A DNA stretch of 64,000 nucleotides from positions 62,001-126,000 of the forward strand of contig MEDY01000054.1 of the NCBI GenBank assembly GCA_001724265.1, in the 5' to 3' direction. Origin of the DNA: Rhizaria sp. SCN 62-66. Taxonomy: Eukaryota; Rhizaria, unplaced. The translations under genes and the position numbers were made by a program. Below the pieces are notes generated by a model. That model ran no database searches and was not told where the DNA came from. It saw only the letters and a list, made by a program, of their open reading frames with translations. The stretch's first letter is position 1. Every line of letters starts with the position of its first letter. Below, piece after piece: positions 57,015-64,000 of the stretch.

Positions 57015-60000
57015 CAGCGTTAGAAGTCACAGACTCGCCCCCGCTGAGGTCGCCGAGCACCGAGGCGTAGGGCGCGCGCCACGCGGCGTCGAGCCAGACG
57101 GGCGTCATCGGGTCTCGGGTCAGCGCCGTGGACGCGACCGCGAGGGTGGGCAGCAGCGGCGAAAAGCACCCGGGCGCGGGCGTCGGCGCGCACGGGGCGG
57201 CAATGAGCCCCGTGGTCGTGGTGCACGAGCGCAACTGCGGCGACATCAGCGGGTTCGCCGCCGAGACGAGCAGCGAGTGGCCCATGCGCAGCGCGGCGCG
57301 GGCGCGGATCAGAGCGACGGTTTCGTCGCACGGCATCGCGTCGCCCCATACTAGCGAGGCGGGGGCGGCCGAGATGGCTTCGTTGGTGTCGCCCGCGCCG
57401 GCGCAGAGCGTCGCGACGGTGACCGCGGCCGGAACGGCGACACGCGCGGCGGCCGAGGACGCCAGCTCGGCGAGTGCCCATGCGGGTAGGCCCTTGCTCA
57501 GCAGCGCCGTCTCGGCCTCGAGGTCTCGCAACAGCATCGCCTCGGAGCGCGGGGAGCCGATCAGACAGTGCTGCAGACACATGCTGAGCGGCGCCAGCGC
57601 GGGGTGCGCGTCGGCCGCCTCCCAGCCGCCGTTGAGATGGTCGTTGGGCTCGCCCTCGCACACGCGCGCGTCCTCGCGCGCCGACATCTGCGCGTCGGCC
57701 AGGCCGTTGAGCAGCGCCGCCGCGGGCGCGGTGCCGTGCGCGCCAAGCGGGTAGCCGGCGGCGGCCAACTCCGCGCCGCGCGCGGGAGCCGAGCCCTGGG
57801 CGGCGCGGGCGCGCGCGCGCTTTATCGACGCGGGCGCCACAGACGCGTACACGCGCTCGGTCGGCAGGCGGAGTTTATAGTCGAGCGCGAGGTTGATGCG
57901 TAGCAGCAGCAGCACGGCCGCGAGCGCACGGTGGCCCGAAGACTGCACAAACAGGTCCACCTCGGTGTTGCTGCGCGTGCACGACAGCTGCGTCACGGCC
58001 TCGGCGGCCCACAAGTCGCCCTTGTCGGCTGCAGCGCGCTCGGCCGCGGCCGCAGCAGCTGTCGCGCCGCCGGCCGCCGCGCCGGAAGCGGAGGGCGCCG
58101 TCGGAGCGCTGGCCTCGCTGCCGAGCGAGCGTGTGGCGCTGTTGGGCGTGGGCTGACCTCCGCCGCCGACGCCGCCGCCGGGCGCGTAGCCCGTGGCGGC
58201 GTCACTGGCGCTGAGGTTGGCGGCGTCCTCGCGACTGGTGCCGCCGTCCGCGCGGCGGTCCTCACCCAGCCCGGCGGCCCAGCTCTCGGCGGCCGACTGG
58301 CGCGCGCTCTGGCTGCCTGTGGCGCTCTGCTGCGGCGCCGCGCGCGGGCCGACGCGCGCGCGCGTGCGGAGCGACGGTGACGCGTAGGGGTTGATGCCCG
58401 AGAGCAGCGCGAGCGTGGCGCAGGCCGTGGCCAGCACTCCCTCGGCGCAGTCGGAGCGCATGATGCGTGCCACGCTGCGCATCGCGCACTCGGGGCGGAT
58501 GCGCAGGCGGCCGGTCTCGGGGTCCACGTCGACGGGCGACAGACACGGGGGCAGGTTACTCTTCGCGCTCGCGCCCGCGAGCTCGGCCGCGGCGATACCC
58601 GCGCCCGCGGCAGTCAGCGCGATGGCTGCCGCGGGCGTACCGGTGAAGCCCTCCTTAGACTCCGCAGCCCCGGAGGCTCCGGCGGTAGCGGCGGCGGCAC
58701 TCGCAGTTGTAGCCGGCGACGGGGCGGGCGCGCGCGCGTCGGGGCGCGGCAGCAGCGGCGCGGAGAGCCCCAGTGTGGCGTGCACGAGCAGCGCCGGCTG
58801 CGTCACCAGCGCACGGATGCGCGCGCGCAGCGGCTGTTCGAGCGCCTTGAGCTGCGCAAGCACTAGTGAGACGCGGTGGCGTGCGACGACCTGGTGCACC
58901 CACACGCGCACGCCCAACGGGTTCGGCCGCAGCATCGGCGCCGGCGTCGGCACGGGCACGGGCGGCGGGAGCCCGTTTGCGGCCAAAAAGGGCGACTCGG
59001 GCGTGGGGACGCCGCGGGCGCTGCGGGGCGCGCGCGGGGTCGCGTTGGCGCTGCTGCTGATCATGTCAGGCGCGGCGAGCGTGAGCATCGCGGGCAGCGC
59101 GCCCCCCTGGGCCTGCGTCTGCGCCGGCGCGCCCGGGATGGCGAAGATGTCACCCACTGGGAACAGCCACGGGTGCGGCGCGTCGGCGAGCGTGGGCAGC
59201 GGCAACCCGCTGCTGAGTAAGCTGGCGAGCATCTTGCTGGGCGACTGTTTGAGCATGCGGTAGCCGCCAGGGTACGCGCGCGCGAGGGCGACGGGGTACA
59301 CAAAGCGCATCGGGGACAGCAGCACCACGGGCGAGCGCAGATGGTTGTGGAGGACGACGTTAAGCAGCGGACTCAGCGCAGGCTCGGCGGGCAGTGGCAG
59401 CCCGGGTGGCGTCGCCGTGGTGGGCGCAGGCGCCGAGTGCGAGGCGGCGTCGGCAAGCGCGAGTAGCGCCGTGAGCGCGAACTGCGCGCAGTGCGCGATG
59501 GACTTGACGGCCTGGTCGGCGCACAGCGCGGCCGCGCCCTGGCCCGCCGACGGGGCCGCTGAAGCGCAGCTCGCGGTCGGCGGCGGCGGGGGCGGCGGCA
59601 GCGCCAGCGACAGGCCCTGCCACGGCAGCGCCGCCGCGGCCGCGGGGGGCAACGAGCCAGCGGCGGGAGCGCCTGGCGGCGGCGGCGGGACGGGGAGGCC
59701 GCCGATGGACATGCGGCCCGTGTCGATGTCGCCCTTGAAGCGCGCCTGGATGAATCCAAACGTGGGGCAGTGTGCGGCGAGCGCGTTGAGCACGGCGTTG
59801 GCCACGCGCGCGGGGCCCTGGCTCGCGGCTGCGCGGACCGACGCGGCCACAATCCCGGCGGCGCGCGCACAGCTCGCCGACGTCGCGGACTGCTGCTGCG
59901 CGGCCGCGGCGGCGTTGACGGCCGCCGTCGCCGCGGCCGTCGCCGTGCCGAACACGGCGCTCGACAGCGGGGCGCGCGCGGGCATCGCGGCGGCCGCGGC

Positions 60001-61211
60001 TTCCTCGGCCGACACCGTGCACTGCAGCGGGGCCGAGGTGAAGAGCACGTCGGCGAGCGCGGCGATGAAGGGCTCGAAGTGCTCCTGCGTCAACCACGGC
60101 AGCAGCCGCTGCGCCGACGCCCGCATCAGCGCGCCCATCGCGCGCGGACACGTGGGATCGTCGCGCAGCCACTCGAGCTCGTCGTCGAGCGCGATGCCCG
60201 CGGCAGACTCCGTTGCGGCGGCCTCGGCCGCTGTGCGAGCGGCGGCCGCTGCGGCGGTGGCGGCGGCAGCCTGCTGCGCGGGGGGCTTACCCGCCACGCG
60301 CGCGGCGGCGCCCGCGGCGATAGCGGCGGCGGTGGGCGTCCGTGTGGCGGGCAGCGCGGGCAGCGCGGCGCGGAGGAAGGCCCGCAGGTCGCTGTAGCGG
60401 CGGTGCGCGGGGCTCTGCAGCATGAGGATGCGGGAGCGCGCGACGGTGTTGACGCCAGGGGCCGTGGTGAGCCCCGCAGCGCCAAGCACGACGGCTGAGG
60501 GTGAGTAGAAGACGAGCGCGGCCGCGGCGAGGTGGCCATAGCAAGCCATCGACGCCAGCGACGCCGCCGCCAGCGCGGTCCGCGGGGGCAGCGTCGCCCA
60601 CGGTGCGGCCGCCGCGAAGCCCAGCCAGCCCGCCAGCGTCGGCGGCGCGCCGGGGGGCGACAGCGGCGCGGGGGCCGCCACGGAGGCCAGCGCGGTGGCC
60701 GCGGCCGCGGGCGCGGGCGTCGTCGGCAGCAGCGGCGCAGGGAACGAGTGCGCGAAGGCCGTCGAGAGCTCGTGCTGCGGCGTCAGGAAGCGCGTCGTGG
60801 GCAGCGGCGGCTTGGAGACAGCCAGCGCGCTCTTGGCCACGCTGGCAAGGGCCGCGGCGGGCGCGTCGGGCAAATACGGGTTGTAGCGCGGCAGGGCGAA
60901 GAGCGAGCCCTCAACGACTTGTGAAAACAGGTCGGGCGCGCGCGGCGCCACCAGCTGCGGCAGCGGCGCGTGGGCCTTGTTGTGTGAAGACGCTGACGCG
61001 GCGGACGCGTGTGTTGCCGAAGCGTGCGTTGCCGAAGCGTGTGCTGCGGAAGCGAGCGCAGCGGCGGCCGCGGCGGGCGCGGGCGGCAGCGTGTGTGCCG
61101 GATCGTCCGTGGCCATCGCCAGCAGCATCGTGAGCAGAGTGCCAGCGTCCATGACGCGGCCCGCGTACACGACGGCGAGCCGCCGCCCGCGCGCCACGGT
61201 GCCCGTCGCTG

Positions 61212-61250
<39 letters not shown>

Positions 61251-64000
61251 AGCCTGTTGCTGCTGCGGCGGCGGTGGCGGCGGGCAGCGCGGGCGTGGGC
61301 TTGATGACCCGCGTGACGACGAGCGAGAAGGGCCGGTGCACAAGCGCATCTGCCGCCAGCTCGCGCGGCAGCGTGCGCGGCAACACCGCCGCAAGCGCCC
61401 CGCGGGCCACCGCGATGGCCGCCGAGGCGGAGGCGACCTCGGCGTCAAACCACGACGCGGGCGGCGCGGGCACAAACGGAGCGGAGTCGTCAGCGGCCAG
61501 GGCGGCGGCCGCAGCAGCGCCTGCGCTCGTGCTGGCACTGGCGCTCGCACTCGCGCTGGCGTTGTTGGAGTGAGCGTTTGTGTGAGTGGGCGTGGGCGTG
61601 TATGGGTAGAGCAGTGCGCGCTGCCGCAGCAGCCACTGCTGATATTGGTGCAGACGGCGCAAGTGCTCGTAAGACGATAGAGCCGTCACAGGCCCCGCCG
61701 CTGCGGCAGCCCCGCTCGCGGCGCCGGCCACGTGCGCGTTGGTGGGCGCGGGTGCGGGCGCGAGGTCGGGGGACGCCGGCGAGGAGCTGAGGCCGCCCTG
61801 TGCATTCGGAGCGCCGGGTGAGGCGCCGGGCGCGGTGCTGGGCGCCAGGGGCGGCGACAGGGACTGCGACGGCGCGGCCGAGAAGGAGGGCGCCAAGGGT
61901 GGCGTGTGCGTCTGCGAATGCGAATGCGACGGCGACGACGCGGCGAGCGCGGCGGGCGGCGGTGGCGCGAAGGAGGCCACGATCGCGCAGCGGAACCACA
62001 CGACACTGCGCGTCTTCTCATGCTCCGCCGCCGCGCGCGCGCCGTGGGAGCCGGAGGGAGAACCTGCGCCTGCATTAGCGTGCGCGGGGTCCGACGACGC
62101 GCTGTATGCGGCGTGTGCGGGCGGCGCGCAGATGATGCACCAGAACGCCGCGAGTTCCTGTGCCGGCATGCGCGCGCCCGGGATGATGGCGAAGCGCATG
62201 GCGTGCAGAGCCGCACGGATGCGCAGCATGTTATCCGGCGCCGGGAGCTCGGCCGCGGCGCGCGATACGTCGTCGCCGGGGCCCGTACCGGTGGGATACA
62301 GCATCCGCAGCGCCGCCGCCGCCGCGTCTGCCGACTGCAAGTGGGCCTGCGAGTGCTGGGACTGCAGCTGCGGGGGCGGGGCGGTGAGCGCGGCGTAGTC
62401 TGCCATGACAAGCTTGTGCAGCGCCAGTGACGCCGACAGCGCCGGCAGCGCGCCCGTGAGCGCGTTGGGTCCGGCCGCAACGGCGGCAGCGGCGGCCGCG
62501 GCGGCCGTGGCCGCAGCCGCAGCGGCCGTGGCGGCCTCTGCCGTGTGACCGGCGGCCGCGGCGGTCTTGGGCGAGAGCGCGCGGATGGGCCGCGGGACCG
62601 TCTCGGTGAGGATAGCGTCGATCTCTGGCAGCGGCGGCACGGTGACGTAGGCGGGCAGGCGGTGCGAGAGCCGCACTGGCGGCACGGGAAGCACGGGCGG
62701 GCGGAAGAAGCCGCGCTCGACCTCAAGCCGCGACACTGCGGACGCCACGTGGGCCGCGTACTCAAAGCCACCGCTGCCGCCACCATTGAGACCAGTACCA
62801 GCGCCCGTGCCAGGGCCAGGGCCAGGGCCAGTATTGCTGTCTGCGGTGCTGGTGTGGCCGCCGGTCACTGCGCTGTTGAGAGTAGCGCTACTGTTGCTGC
62901 TGTTGCTGGCAGAGGCGCCGCCTCTGCCGCGGGCGGCGGGCGGGAGCAGCGCGTCTTTGCTCGACGACATCACCACCTGCCCGGGGTACTGCGCCGCGTG
63001 CGCTGCATGTGCAGATTGGAGGCGGGACGGTGGCGGCGCAGGCCCGTGCATAGGCCCCTGACCGTAGCCATGACCACTGTGGCCGCTGTGCATAGCGGGC
63101 GGAGTGGCGGCCTCGGACGCGGCGGCGATGGCGGGGGGCAAGTCGGCGTCCGAGCTGATGGCCTGGACCTCGGGCCGTGAGAGAAAGAACGGCGAGTAGG
63201 CCATCGCGGTGAAGAGCAGGTGCAGGCGCGGCACGCGCAGCAGCCACGCCGTGAGGGTCTCGAACACGGCGGGAGACACGCGCACACCCAGCAGCGTGCG
63301 CGCGCGAGACAACGGCTGTGACGATGACGATGACGATGACGATGATGATGACGATGATGATGGTGGTGATGAGAAGCCGACGCCGCTGCAGCTGCCGCCG
63401 GGGCTGCCGTCGGCGGCGGCGCAGCCGAGGCGGGCGCTGGCGGGGGTGGACAACAAGGCCGAGGTCGGGCCTGCTGAGGAAAACGCGGACGCCGAAGCAG
63501 AGGCGGAGGCGGAGGCGGAGGTAGAGGTAGAGGTAGAGGCAGGCGTTGCGGTGTCCCAGAGAGGCTCACAGCGGCAGGGGAGCTGGACGCCGCGGGCCGC
63601 GCCATGCGAGCTCAGGCGGTAGCACCAGTAGAGTGGGATCACCTCGGGCGGCGTGGGCGCACCGGCAGCGCTGTTGCCGAAGCCGTTACTGTTGGTGTTG
63701 GTGTTGCTGTTGACGCTGTGGCTGGGGCTGGGGGGGAAGTCGCCGTTGTGGGAGCCGGTCTGCGAGCTGGGGCGCGTGAGCCCCGGCAGCGAGTAGGCTT
63801 CGTCAACGCACGCAAGCAGCACAAATGCGGGCGTGGGTAGCGTGTTGAGCGCGGCCAGGGCGCTCGTGAGCGTGGGCGCGCCAGTCAGCACGAGGATGCG
63901 GACGACTTGGGCGTTCACTTGGGCGTGCACAAACGCGGCGCGGAACGTGGAAAACATCACGGGTCCCTCGTTCGGGGTAAGAAACGTCATGTCGGACACG
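28891..64000 (-). CDS. Giant ankyrin/kinase protein, over 11,700 residues, 5' partial, with one in-frame TAG
   Basis: One uninterrupted frame enters at the right window edge and ends at TGA 28891..28893. The only break in about 11,700 codons is TAG at 31141..31143. No introns are needed. Most of the protein is Ala/Ser/Pro/Gly/Asn-rich, with islands of ordinary sequence. These include a helical N-terminal section (about 64000..55000) with short conserved-looking blocks, and an Arg-rich probable coiled coil (about 54900..54690). An ankyrin-like repeat pair follows (about 40815..40580), then an Asp run (about 38530..38370) and a globular segment (about 36340..35870). A C-terminal protein kinase domain (about 31125..29270) is followed by a disordered tail. 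I do not recognise the whole architecture. A signalling or scaffold kinase is the most that can be inferred. Everything upstream of 64000 is missing. Confidence 0.8.
29270..31125 (-). other. Protein kinase domain at the C-terminus of the giant protein
   Basis: Ordered motifs: RMLGRGQFGKVISATY (glycine loop), RRVAVKLLEV (catalytic Lys, about 30870), NIFNEITAMQRL (helix C Glu), AIIMELFDSDANSW (hinge), HFDIKLHNILI (catalytic loop, about 30060..30030), LGDFGTAVIL (DFG, about 29845), IYQSPEQLL (APE-like) and SDSWSLTLAAAELWLG (helix F). The HRD motif is HFD, so this is a non-RD kinase, but Asp, Lys and Asn of the catalytic loop are present and activity is plausible. The domain is about twice normal size because of Ser/Ala insertions, one after the hinge carrying a CTVC motif. 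Confidence 0.88.
31141..31143 (-). other. In-frame TAG codon joining giant ORF to its kinase domain
   Basis: Context LLLPPPPA-X-LSAAAGAWAEVDMVHGS. Only 36 nt separate this TAG from the next ATG (31104), and those 36 nt are in frame and coding-like. They include the Trp-acidic motif often found just before kinase glycine loops. Confidence 0.75.
31478..31579 (-). repeat. Perfect 51-bp tandem duplication
   Basis: 31478..31528 and 31529..31579 are identical. Each unit encodes 17 residues (QGSTPLISPSRTPGTGP) of the giant protein, just before its kinase domain. Identity at the DNA level implies a recent duplication. Confidence 0.9.
33421..33471 (-). repeat. GCA/GGC triplet run encoding poly-Ala
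   Basis: An almost pure triplet repeat in the giant gene. Read on the coding strand it is GCT/GCC, giving about 19 consecutive alanines in the protein. Confidence 0.85.
38402..38508 (-). repeat. GTC/ATC triplet run encoding poly-Asp
   Basis: Triplet-based tract encoding long aspartate runs in the giant protein (coding strand GAC/GAT). Charge is strongly local compared with the neutral surroundings. Confidence 0.85.
40580..40815 (-). other. Ankyrin-like repeat pair in the giant protein
   Basis: The segment reads LLHMAVLLRNADTVERLIVD, then SALRLACAVKDIAILAAMQRAGA. Both follow the ankyrin pattern of a turn, a first helix LH-A, a second helix and an L/GA end. It is flanked by low-complexity sequence, so only about two repeats are visible. 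Confidence 0.65.
54016..54053 (-). repeat. AGC triplet run encoding poly-Ala
   Basis: A triplet microsatellite in the giant gene, read on the coding strand as GCT/GCC. It lies just after the NKRRRHKRM basic segment in genomic order. Confidence 0.8.
63319..63364 (-). repeat. GATGAC-type triplet run encoding poly-Ser
   Basis: Read on the coding strand as TCA/TCG/TCC-type codons, giving about 15 serines near the visible N-terminal end of the giant protein. Confidence 0.8.

Noticed and set aside
1-64000. CRISPR arrays, insertion sequences, rRNA operons
   Set aside because: No spaced direct repeats, transposase-like frames, terminal inverted repeats or rRNA signature were seen. The window is plainly nuclear eukaryotic.

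Overview
This 64 kb window is nuclear DNA from an aerobic, probably flagellated single-celled eukaryote. Signs are spliceosomal introns, a mitochondrial COQ8-type kinase, a dynein light chain, NEK and other eukaryotic kinases, and very long Ala/Ser/Asn/Gly/Gln low-complexity proteins. Coding DNA is very GC-rich; intergenic DNA and introns are clearly AT-richer, so gene edges are easy to see. I cannot name the lineage.

Layout. Ten protein genes fill the window, and the first eight alternate strands: (1) NEK-family kinase, 5' end outside the window (+); (2) Coa1/Tim21-like mitochondrial protein (-); (3) HGSNAT-type transmembrane acetyltransferase (+); (4) COQ8/ADCK kinase, 3 exons (-); (5) Tctex1 dynein light chain, 3 exons (+); (6) EF-hand-like protein (-); (7) plant-type glutaminyl cyclotransferase, 3 exons (+); (8) FATP/very-long-chain acyl-CoA synthetase, 2 exons (-); (9) RTRAF/C14orf166 homologue, 2 exons (-); (10) one giant intronless frame of more than 11,700 codons covering 28.9-64 kb (-), with ankyrin-like repeats and a C-terminal protein kinase domain. 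I saw no tRNA or rRNA gene, transposon or CRISPR array.

Main discovery candidate: the codon UAG appears to be a sense codon here, while UAA and UGA remain stops. Three independent genes (6, 8, 10) are split only by in-frame TAG codons, five in all. In each case the same frame carries on, still coding-like, and in genes 8 and 10 it runs into a conserved domain (the acyl-CoA synthetase P-loop; the kinase N-lobe). All ten genes end in TAA (six) or TGA (four), none in TAG. Standard-code annotation would cut gene 8 in two, separate the kinase domain from the giant protein, and drop the ends of gene 6.

Second pattern: all nine introns I can place are short (136-196 nt) and begin GTACG, seven of them GTACGT. 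The C at intron position +4 departs from the usual GTAAGT and suggests a matching change in U1 snRNA.

The genes do not form one pathway. They are housekeeping functions (mitochondrial assembly and coenzyme Q, lipid activation, lysosome-like and secretory enzymes, dynein/NEK cytoskeleton, RNA metabolism) plus a very large kinase-bearing protein of unknown role.
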